A stretch of 64,000 nucleotides of DNA from Brevundimonas sp. 357 (GTDB lineage: Bacteria; Pseudomonadota; Alphaproteobacteria; Caulobacterales; Caulobacteraceae), in NCBI RefSeq assembly GCF_003938605.1, contig NZ_RHWX01000006.1, forward strand, positions 124,001 through 188,000. Direction: 5' to 3'. A program made the position numbers and the translations under genes. The notes under the pieces were generated by a model that was given only the letters and a program-made list of their open reading frames with translations, did no database searches and was not told the DNA's origin. Positions 8,844-15,863 of the stretch are shown piece after piece. Every line of letters starts with the position of its first letter. The stretch's first letter is position 1.

Positions 8844-9236
8844 ATGGCGATCATCGCTCGAGCCCGCGCCATGCGAAAGGCGCTGACGCCACCCGAGGCG
8901 CGTCTGTGGGTGCAATTGAAGCTGTTGCGCGCTCAAGGGTTTCATTTTCGGCGGCAGGCGCCATTTCGCGGCTATTATCTCGACTTCGTCTGTTTTGACC
9001 AGCGCTTGGTCATAGAGGTGGACGGCGTCACCCACACGGTCGAGGCGCGGGCGAACAGGGACAGGGTGAGAGACGCGGTGCTGGCAGGCGAAGGGTTCAC
9101 GACGCTGAGATTCGACAACGCCGCCGTTCGCGATGATCTGGACGGCGTGATGGCGGGGATAATGGGCGCGCTTGAAGCCCTCCCCACCCGGTCGCTGCGC
9201 GACCTCCCTCCCCATGAAGGGGAGGGAGAAAGCTGA
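8844..9236 (+). CDS. DUF559 endonuclease-like protein
   Basis: A 130-residue DUF559 protein, a family with a PD-(D/E)XK/Vsr-like nuclease fold. The family hallmark is visible: ARAMRKALTPPEARLWVQLK, FRRQAPFRGYYLDFVCF (catalytic Asp), then LVIEVDGVTH (Glu and Asp) and a C-terminal RFDNAAV segment. The ATG at 8844 is preferred over a TTG at 8835, which falls in the left repeat. The last codons and the stop lie inside the right inverted repeat. Substrate and biological role of the family are not established. The repeat-framed setting between two partner genes suggests a mobile unit. Confidence 0.85.
   Translation: MAIIARARAMRKALTPPEARLWVQLKLLRAQGFHFRRQAPFRGYYLDFVCFDQRLVIEVDGVTHTVEARANRDRVRDAVLAGEGFTTLRFDNAAVRDDLDGVMAGIMGALEALPTRSLRDLPPHEGEGES
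9176..9232. repeat. Right inverted repeat of DUF559 unit
   Basis: A 57-bp inverted copy of 8777-8835 that begins AGCCCTCCCCACCCGGTCGC and ends GGGGAGGGAGAAAG. It encodes the C-terminus of the DUF559 protein. Its GGGGAGGGAGA also lies just upstream of the histidine kinase GTG start at 9238, so it may serve as that gene's ribosome-binding site. Confidence 0.9.
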
Positions 9237-9237
9237 A

Positions 9238-10674
9238 GTGAAGCTGCCCTCGCTCTTTCGACGGACGCCTTTCCGGCTGACGCTGCTGTTCCTAGCGCTG
9301 TTCGTGGCGACGGCCAGTGCGGTCCTGGCCTATGTCTATTTCGCCTCGGCGTCCGAGGCGCGGGCGCGGGCGGAGGCCAGCGTCAAGGCCGAGGTCGAGG
9401 GGCTGACGGCCGTCTATCGCACGCGGGGCCGCGACGCCCTGAATCAGGTGTTGGTCGAACGCACGCTGAAGGGCGGGCCCTACCTCTATCTGCTGATGGC
9501 GCCGGACCGCTCGGTCATTACCGGCAATGTCTCGGAATCGCCGCTGGATCCGCCCAGGGAAGACGCGCCGCCGTCGACCGCGCGCTGGGACGACTTCCGC
9601 CTGACCGATACGGACGAGGACGGCCGCGTGCGCCGTCGCGGGGCCATCGGCGTGGAGATGACCCTGTCCGGCGGCGAGCACCTGTTCGTGGGCGAGGACA
9701 TCGGCGACATAGAGGCCTATCTGGCGCGGCTGACCCAGGCCCTGTGGGGCGCCATGGTCATGGTGCTGGTGCTGGGCGTCGGCGGCGGACTGTGGATCAG
9801 CCGGGGCGTCGAGCGCGCCATGGCCGGTCTGAACCGCGTGGTGGCGGCGGTGCAGGAGGGCGACTTGAAGACGCGCGTCCCGATCCGCCACTCCGGCGAC
9901 GAGCTGGACGAACTGGCCGAGGGGCTGAACGGGATGCTGGACCGGCTGGAGGGCTCGATGGCCTCGATCCGCCACGCGGGCGACGCCATCGCCCATGACC
10001 TGCGCACCCCGCTGAACCGGATGAAGGCCAAGATGGAAGTCGCCCTGATCGACGCCGAGGCGGGGCGGACCTCGGGCGTCGACGCCCTCAGCGTGGCGCT
10101 GGACGAGGCGGACGCCCTGCTCAAGACCTTCAACACCGTCCTGGCCATCGCCCGGTTGCAGGCGGGCGGGGCGCCGGATCCCAAGATGTTCGACGCCGCT
10201 GATCTGGCCGCCGACATGGCCGAGCTCTACGAACCGGCGGGCGAGGACAAGGGGCTGGAGTTCGCCGCCGAGATCGAGAAGGGGCTGATGATCGAGGGCA
10301 ACCAGCCCTTCCTGGCCCAGGCGCTCGCCAATCTGATCGACAACGCCATCAAATATACGCCGGAGGGCGGGGCGGTGATGTTCCGCGCGCGCCGCCGTTC
10401 GTCGGGCGATGTGGAGTTTTCCGTCACTGACAATGGGCCGGGCGTACCGGACGAGGATCGCGAGCGCGTGCTGCAACGCTTCGTCCGCCTGGACAATAGC
10501 CGCACCGAGCCGGGGTCGGGCCTGGGTCTGTCGCTGGTGACGGCGGTGGCCGAGGCCCACGGCGGGCGCATCCAACTGGACGAGGGGCCGGGCGTCTATG
10601 ACGGGCGCGGGCCGGGCCTGCGCGTGGCTCTGATCCTGCCCGCCGCCAGCCGGGCGCTTGAGGCCGAGGCGTGA
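9238..10674 (+). CDS. Sensor histidine kinase (OmpR-type partner)
   Basis: A 478-residue membrane histidine kinase. It has an N-terminal membrane segment (about residues 13-34), a periplasmic sensor of about 135 residues, a second membrane segment (about 170-190), a HAMP domain, and a HisKA domain with phosphoacceptor His253 (AIAHDLRTPLNRM). The HATPase domain has the N box (NLIDNAIKYTPEGG), G1 box (VTDNGPGVPDEDR) and G2 box (GSGLGLSLV). The start is a GTG with an SD that lies in the preceding repeat. The stop overlaps the GTG of glnE. The stimulus is unknown. Confidence 0.92.
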   Translation: MKLPSLFRRTPFRLTLLFLALFVATASAVLAYVYFASASEARARAEASVKAEVEGLTAVYRTRGRDALNQVLVERTLKGGPYLYLLMAPDRSVITGNVSESPLDPPREDAPPSTARWDDFRLTDTDEDGRVRRRGAIGVEMTLSGGEHLFVGEDIGDIEAYLARLTQALWGAMVMVLVLGVGGGLWISRGVERAMAGLNRVVAAVQEGDLKTRVPIRHSGDELDELAEGLNGMLDRLEGSMASIRHAGDAIAHDLRTPLNRMKAKMEVALIDAEAGRTSGVDALSVALDEADALLKTFNTVLAIARLQAGGAPDPKMFDAADLAADMAELYEPAGEDKGLEFAAEIEKGLMIEGNQPFLAQALANLIDNAIKYTPEGGAVMFRARRRSSGDVEFSVTDNGPGVPDEDRERVLQRFVRLDNSRTEPGSGLGLSLVTAVAEAHGGRIQLDEGPGVYDGRGPGLRVALILPAASRALEAEA

Positions 10675-13556
10675 ACCAGGTTCTGGCGACGCGGTTGCAG
10701 CCGTGCGGTCCCGTGCGCGACGCCGAGGCGGCGGCGCGCCTGCATGAACGGCTGGCCGAGGCGGCCGACGCCGACGGCTGGCGCGCGACGCTGGACGCGG
10801 CCTGGGCTGCGCTGGAGCCGGTCTTCGCCGCCTCGCCCTATCTGGCGGGCTTGGCGCGCCGCTGGCCGGATCGGCTGCGGCTGACGCTGGAGAGCGATCC
10901 CGAGGCGCGGCTGGCGGAGATTCTGGCGGCGACCGACGCCCTGACCGGCGCGCCGGACGAGGCCAAGGCGCCGCTGCGTCATTTGAAGGCGGAACTGCAT
11001 CTGCTGACGGCGCTGTGCGATCTGGGCGGGGTCTGGAATCTGGATCAGGTGACGAGCGCCCTGTCGCGCTTCGCCGATGCGGCGGCGCGGGCGGCGCTGA
11101 GGATCACGGCCGACGATTGGCGCAGGCGCGGGCGTCTGGTCTCGGCGCCTGACGATCCGCGCGGGCCGGTTCCGGGCCTGTTCGTCCTGGCCATGGGCAA
11201 GGGCGGGGCGTTCGAGCTGAACTATTCCTCGGACATCGACCTGTCGCTCTTCTACGAGCCGGAAGCGCTGGAAACCGCCCTGTCTGAAGGCGTGGAGATG
11301 CAGGGCTTCGTCAACCGCCTGGCGCAGGGGCTGACGGCCCTGTTGGCCGAGCGGACGGCGGACGGCTACGTCTTCCGGGTCGATCTGCGGCTGCGGCCCG
11401 ATCCGTCGTCGACCCCGCCGGTCGTCGCGGCGCCGATGGCGCTGGCCTACTATGAATCCGTCGGCCAGAACTGGGAGCGGGCGGCCTTCATCAAGGCCCG
11501 CGTCTGCGCCGGGGATGCGGCCGAGGGCGCCGACTTCCTGAAGGCGCTCGTCCCTTACATCTGGCGGCGCAGCCTGGACTATCAGGCGGTACTCGACATC
11601 CAGTCGATCAAGAAGCAGATTCACGTTCATAAGACCGGCGAAGGACTGGAGGCGGCGGGCGCCAATCTGAAGCTGGGTCGGGGCGGCATCCGCGAGATCG
11701 AATTCTACGTTCAGACCCAGCAACTGATCCTGGGCGGCCGCGACCGGTCCTTGCGCTCGCCGCGCACCCTGGAGGCGCTGGACGCCCTGGCCGCCGCCGG
11801 CCACGTCGCGCCCGAGGCGCGCGACGAACTGCACGCCGCCTATGTCGAGTTGCGCGCGCTGGAGCATCGGGCGCAGATGCTGGCGGACGAACAGACCCAC
11901 ATCCTGCCCGTCGATCCCGAACGCCGCGCCGATGTGGCGGCCCTGGCGGGGCAGGGCGATCTGGCCGCCTTCGATGCCGAAATCGAGCGCCTGCTGGTGC
12001 GGGTCAACGCCCGCTATGGCGAACTGTTCGAGGGCGGCGAAGACCTGTCCTCGCCCTACGGCAGCCTGGTGTTCACGGGGGTGGAGAACGATCCCGGCAC
12101 GCTGGAGACGCTGGCGCGCATGGGCTTTTCCGAGCCCGCCACGGTGTCGGACACCATCCGCAGCTGGCACCATGGCCGCATCCAGGCGACGCGCACGGCG
12201 CGGGGACGCGAGCTGTTCACCCGCCTGGCGCCGCAACTGCTGACGGCGGTGGCCAGGACGGGTGCGCCGGACGCGGCCTTCCGCCGGTTCGCCGTCTTCT
12301 TCTCGGGCCTCAGCGCCGGGGTGCAGGTGCAGGCCCTGTTCCTGAACCAGCCCAAGCTGTTCGACCTGGTGGTCGGGGTCATGGCCTTCGCGCCGCGACT
12401 GGCGCGGGCGCTGGGGCGTCAGCCGCAGGCCCTGGACGGAGTGCTGGACGCGCGCTTCATGACGGCCCTGGGCACCGACACCGGCCTGGCCGATCAGGTG
12501 GTGCGCGAGGCGCATGAGGCCGGCGATTTCGAAGGGGCCATGAACGCCGTGCGTCGTCTGCACCGTGAACAGACCTTCCGCATCGGCATGCATGTCGTCA
12601 CCGGCCGGACCACGGCCGAGCAGGCCGGGCTGACCTACACCTCCCTGGCCGACGCCTGCATGAAGGGGCTGGCCCCAGCGGCCCTGGCCGAGGCTGAGCG
12701 AATGGGCGGGGCCTTCGACGGCGCGGTCGCCGTGGTGGCCCTGGGCAAGGCCGGGTCGCGTGAGATGACGGCGGGATCGGACCTGGACCTGATGACCGTC
12801 TATGCGGCGCCGCCAGAGGCGATCTCCGCCGGGCGCGGCTGGAGCGCCGAGACCTTCTACGGCCGCTTCACCCAGCGGCTCATCGCGGCCCTGTCGGCTC
12901 ATACGGCCGAAGGCGGTCTGTATGAGGTGGACATGCGATTGCGGCCGACCGGCTCCAAGGGGCCGGTGTCGGTGCGGCTGGAGACGTTACAGGCCTATTA
13001 CGCCGAAGAGGCGGACACATGGGAGTTCATGGCCCTGACGCGCGCCCGGGTGGTCTGGGCCAGTGATGCGACGTTCGGTCCGCGCGTCACGGCGGTGCTG
13101 GAGGAGGCTCTGCGGCGGCCGCGCCCCGGCGTCGATGCGGCGCATGACGTGCGCGCCATGCGCGACCTGATGGAGCGCGAGCGACGGGCCAAGGGGTTCT
13201 GGGATCTGAAGCTGTCGGCGGGCGCGCAGGTGGATGCGGAGTTCGTCGGCCAGTATCGTCAGCTGACGGCCGCCGCCGCTGGCCGACCGTTGACCGTCTC
13301 GACGCTTGAGGCGCTGAAGGATGACCCGATCCTGGCTGAAAGCTGGCGCACGCATCAGCAGTTGTCGCAACTGACGGCCTGCGCCTTCGAGGACAGGAAC
13401 GACCCGGATCAGGAGCCGTCAGGCTTTCAGAAGCGCCTGGCCGCCACGGTAGGCGCGCCCGATTTCGATACGCTGAAAGCGCGCCTGATCGATCTGCGGA
13501 TGCGGGCGCGGCGGGCGTTCGATGCGGTCCTGCCGCCTATCCGCGACGGAAACTGA
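10671..13556 (+). CDS. glnE: Bifunctional glutamine synthetase adenylyltransferase/adenylyl-removing enzyme
   Basis: A 961-residue GlnE, which adenylylates and deadenylylates glutamine synthetase under PII control. It has two nucleotidyltransferase domains. The N-terminal (adenylyl-removing) one has GKGGAFELNYSSDIDLSLFY, and the C-terminal (adenylyl transferase) one has GKAGSREMTAGSDLDLMTVY. Each carries the G-x-D-x-D metal site and a downstream VDLRLRP or VDMRLRP stretch. Length is normal for the family. The GTG start overlaps the kinase stop (GTGA), so the two are translationally coupled. Confidence 0.97.
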   Translation: MNQVLATRLQPCGPVRDAEAAARLHERLAEAADADGWRATLDAAWAALEPVFAASPYLAGLARRWPDRLRLTLESDPEARLAEILAATDALTGAPDEAKAPLRHLKAELHLLTALCDLGGVWNLDQVTSALSRFADAAARAALRITADDWRRRGRLVSAPDDPRGPVPGLFVLAMGKGGAFELNYSSDIDLSLFYEPEALETALSEGVEMQGFVNRLAQGLTALLAERTADGYVFRVDLRLRPDPSSTPPVVAAPMALAYYESVGQNWERAAFIKARVCAGDAAEGADFLKALVPYIWRRSLDYQAVLDIQSIKKQIHVHKTGEGLEAAGANLKLGRGGIREIEFYVQTQQLILGGRDRSLRSPRTLEALDALAAAGHVAPEARDELHAAYVELRALEHRAQMLADEQTHILPVDPERRADVAALAGQGDLAAFDAEIERLLVRVNARYGELFEGGEDLSSPYGSLVFTGVENDPGTLETLARMGFSEPATVSDTIRSWHHGRIQATRTARGRELFTRLAPQLLTAVARTGAPDAAFRRFAVFFSGLSAGVQVQALFLNQPKLFDLVVGVMAFAPRLARALGRQPQALDGVLDARFMTALGTDTGLADQVVREAHEAGDFEGAMNAVRRLHREQTFRIGMHVVTGRTTAEQAGLTYTSLADACMKGLAPAALAEAERMGGAFDGAVAVVALGKAGSREMTAGSDLDLMTVYAAPPEAISAGRGWSAETFYGRFTQRLIAALSAHTAEGGLYEVDMRLRPTGSKGPVSVRLETLQAYYAEEADTWEFMALTRARVVWASDATFGPRVTAVLEEALRRPRPGVDAAHDVRAMRDLMERERRAKGFWDLKLSAGAQVDAEFVGQYRQLTAAAAGRPLTVSTLEALKDDPILAESWRTHQQLSQLTACAFEDRNDPDQEPSGFQKRLAATVGAPDFDTLKARLIDLRMRARRAFDAVLPPIRDGN

Positions 13557-13593
13557 TCCGGATCGCGTTCAATCTCTCGACAGGGATGCTTTC

Positions 13594-13609
13594 GGGGCGG
13601 CTTCGCCCC
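13594..13609. other. Short hairpin upstream of EF-hand gene
   Basis: GGGGCG-GCTT-CGCCCC forms a perfect 6-bp stem in the 67-bp gap between glnE and the EF-hand gene, directly before the AGGAG ribosome-binding site. No T-tract follows it. It could block glnE readthrough or affect translation of the next gene; neither is shown. Confidence 0.45.
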
Positions 13610-13623
13610 AGGAGACCATCGAG

Positions 13624-14238
13624 ATGAAGACCACATTCGCCGCCGCCGCTGTTTCCGTCTTGCTGTTGACGCTGGGCGGGGTTGCCGCCGCACAGACCAC
13701 GGCGCCCGGAACGGCGCCCCAGCGCCAGGCGCGCATGGCCCAGCCGGTCACTCAGGCCGACTTCGTTCAGCGCCGCGTCGAGCGGCTGCGCGCCGCAGAT
13801 GCGAACCGCGACGGCCAGGTCACGGCCGAGGAGATGCGCGCGCATGCTCAGGTGCGCCGCGCCGAACGTCGCGCCGCCCAGTTCGATCGGCTGGACGCGG
13901 ACAAGAACGGCGCCGTCAGCCGCGCCGAATTCGAGGCTCCCCGCCAGCAGGCGCGGGGGGATGGTCGTGAACGCGGCGGCCGTTGGGGCCATGCGCGCCG
14001 GGACGCGGAACAGGGGCGCATGGGCGGGCGTGACATGCGCGGCGAGGCTGACCGCTTCCCCATCGCCATCGCCGAGGTTGAACGCAAGGCGACCGAGGCC
14101 TTCGTCCGCATGGACGCGAACCGCGATGGAACGCTGACGGTGGAGGAGCGCCGCGCCGCCATGCAGGCGGGCCGCGCCGAGATGCGTCAGAGGCGCGAGC
14201 CGCGCCCGGCGTCGCCTTCGGCGCCGGTTTCGGAGTAA
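13624..14238 (+). CDS. Secreted EF-hand calcium-binding protein
   Basis: A 204-residue periplasmic protein with a signal peptide (residues 1-23, cleaved near VAAAQ). Three EF-hand loops are visible: DANRDGQVTAEE, DADKNGAVSRAE and DANRDGTLTVEE. The regions between are Arg/Gln/Gly-rich. The ATG at 13624 has an AGGAG site and sits right before the signal sequence. The loops predict calcium binding; the role is unknown. The next gene is an ECF sigma factor 62 bp downstream. Confidence 0.85.
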   Translation: MKTTFAAAAVSVLLLTLGGVAAAQTTAPGTAPQRQARMAQPVTQADFVQRRVERLRAADANRDGQVTAEEMRAHAQVRRAERRAAQFDRLDADKNGAVSRAEFEAPRQQARGDGRERGGRWGHARRDAEQGRMGGRDMRGEADRFPIAIAEVERKATEAFVRMDANRDGTLTVEERRAAMQAGRAEMRQRREPRPASPSAPVSE

Positions 14239-14300
14239 GGTGATGTCGGGGACGGCGGATGGACCGCTCGCCCTTTTCTCGGCCGACCAAAGAGGCGTGA

Positions 14301-14876
14301 TTGGCGAAGACCGCCGACCCCGACGAGGACCTGGTGAAGCGCGTAGGCGCGGGCGATCCTGCAGCCGTTCAGGCCATGGTCGCGCGCAAGCTGCCGCGCA
14401 TGTTGTCGCTCGCCCAGCGAATGCTGGGCGATGCGGCGGAGGCTGAGGACGTGGCCCAGGAAGCGATGCTCAGAGCCTGGCGACAGGCGCCGCGCTGGAC
14501 GCCGGGGCAGGCGCGCTTCGACACCTGGCTGCATCGGGTGGCCCTGAACCTTTGCTATGACCGGCTGCGGCGACGGCGCGAGATCGCGACGGACATGCCG
14601 CCGGATGGAATCGACGACGGACCGGCGCCGGACCGGGGCCTGTTGGCCGCCGAGACCGGGGTCCGGGTTGAGCGCGCGCTGGCGCGCCTGCCTGAGCGCC
14701 AGCGCGAGGCTATCGTCCTGTGCCACTATCAGGAGCTCGGCAATATCGAGGCGGCCGCCCTGATGGAGATCAGCGTCGAGGCGCTGGAAAGCCTGTTGTC
14801 GCGCGGGCGACGGGCGTTGCGAACGGCGCTCGCGGACATGGCGCCGCATGGCGCTGCGAAGGCGATGGGGAGATAG
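14301..14876 (+). CDS. ECF-type RNA polymerase sigma factor
   Basis: A 191-residue sigma-70 family factor of the ECF class. Region 2 is seen in AEDVAQEAMLRAWRQAPRW and FDTWLHRVALNLCYDRLRR, and region 4 in LPERQREAIVLCHYQELGNIEAAALM-ISVEALESLLSRGRRAL. The start is a TTG after a weak AGAGG site. It heads a tight set with a small anti-sigma-like membrane protein and a periplasmic heavy-metal-sensor-like protein. This matches ECF systems in which a membrane complex restrains the sigma factor. Confidence 0.9.
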   Translation: MAKTADPDEDLVKRVGAGDPAAVQAMVARKLPRMLSLAQRMLGDAAEAEDVAQEAMLRAWRQAPRWTPGQARFDTWLHRVALNLCYDRLRRRREIATDMPPDGIDDGPAPDRGLLAAETGVRVERALARLPERQREAIVLCHYQELGNIEAAALMEISVEALESLLSRGRRALRTALADMAPHGAAKAMGR

Positions 14877-14886
14877 GGGGCTGAAG

Positions 14887-15327
14887 ATGACGACGATGAA
14901 CCTGGAACGTTTTGAGTATCTGGCCGACGCCTATGGCGCAGACCTGCGACGCTGGCCCGAGGCCGAGCGCGAGGCGGCGCGGCTGCTGATGGCCGCTGAT
15001 CCGCGCGCCGGTGTCGTGCTGACCGAGTCCGACCTGGTGGACGCTTTCCTGGACGCCGCGCCGCGCCAGGCGCCGTCGCATGCGCTGCGTGAGCGGGTCA
15101 TCGCCGATGCTGCGGGCGCGCGCCTGGGACAACGCCGGCGCGGGCTGGGGCCTCTGGCCTGGATGTCGGGCGCAGGCTGGGCGGCGGCGGCCTGTGCGGG
15201 CGTGGCCTTCGGCATGGTGCTGACCGGTCAGATGACGGCCGAGACCCGCGCCGACACCGTGCTTTATCAGGCCAGTCTGACGGCGCCTGACGACGCAGAA
15301 ATCCTGGCCGCAGGCCTGGGGAGATAA
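14887..15327 (+). CDS. Small single-pass membrane protein, putative anti-sigma factor
   Basis: A 146-residue protein with an N-terminal cytoplasmic part (LERFEYLADAYGADLRRWPEAER) and one membrane helix near residues 98-118. There is no clear zinc-binding anti-sigma motif. The short cytoplasmic region, the single membrane pass and the position 10 bp after the ECF sigma gene suggest an anti-sigma role, by inference only. The ATG at 14887 follows a GGGGG-rich ribosome-binding stretch. Confidence 0.75.
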   Translation: MTTMNLERFEYLADAYGADLRRWPEAEREAARLLMAADPRAGVVLTESDLVDAFLDAAPRQAPSHALRERVIADAAGARLGQRRRGLGPLAWMSGAGWAAAACAGVAFGMVLTGQMTAETRADTVLYQASLTAPDDAEILAAGLGR

Positions 15328-15329
15328 GC

Positions 15330-15863
15330 ATGAACAAGGGTCTGAAGATCGCCCTGGCCGCGTCGGTCGCTTTGAATATCTTCGCCGTGGTCGGCGGGGG
15401 CACCGCCTGGGTGCTGTCGCGCAAGGCGGCGGAACAGGCGGCCGAGGGGCGCAAGCCGGGCCGCAGCGAACCGGTCTGGGCTGTGGTCGAGGCGCTGCCG
15501 TCGGCCGTGCGCGATCAGGTGAAGGGCGAACTGCGCGCCAACGCCCTGCAGGCGCGACCGGACTTTGAGGACTCGCGCGCGGCGCGACGCGAGGCCATCG
15601 CCTTGACGGCGTCCGACAGCTTCGACGCGGTGGCGGTCGCAGCCTTACTGGAACGCTCTCGCGCGTCCGAGATGCGTGGACGCGCCCGTCTGGAAGCCGG
15701 GGCGGTCGAGACCCTGGGGCGCCTGTCGCCGGAAAACCGCAAGGCTTTGGCGCCCATTCTGTCGCGTCACAAATCGAAATCGCGCGAGAAGTGCAATCAG
15801 ACGCCGCCGCCGCAGGCGACGGAAAAGGCCAAGGATCAGGCGGGTGATCAGGCCGCCCGCTGA
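15330..15863 (+). CDS. Periplasmic heavy-metal sensor (Metal_resist-like) protein
   Basis: A 177-residue protein with an N-terminal membrane anchor (about residues 7-29) and a helical periplasmic region. The pattern LPSAVRDQVKGELRANAL, FDAVAVAALLERSRASEMRGRARLE and LGRLSPENRKALAPIL is typical of the CnrX/ZraP-like Metal_resist family, which often partners ECF sigma systems. It starts 2 bp after the anti-sigma candidate. Its 3' end overlaps the convergent kinase gene by 16 bp. A role in sensing metal or envelope stress is inferred. Confidence 0.8.
   Translation: MNKGLKIALAASVALNIFAVVGGGTAWVLSRKAAEQAAEGRKPGRSEPVWAVVEALPSAVRDQVKGELRANALQARPDFEDSRAARREAIALTASDSFDAVAVAALLERSRASEMRGRARLEAGAVETLGRLSPENRKALAPILSRHKSKSREKCNQTPPPQATEKAKDQAGDQAAR

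Noticed and set aside
10596-12902. A 768-codon minus-strand frame over glnE
   Set aside because: Antisense shadow of a well-supported glnE, with no recognisable domain.
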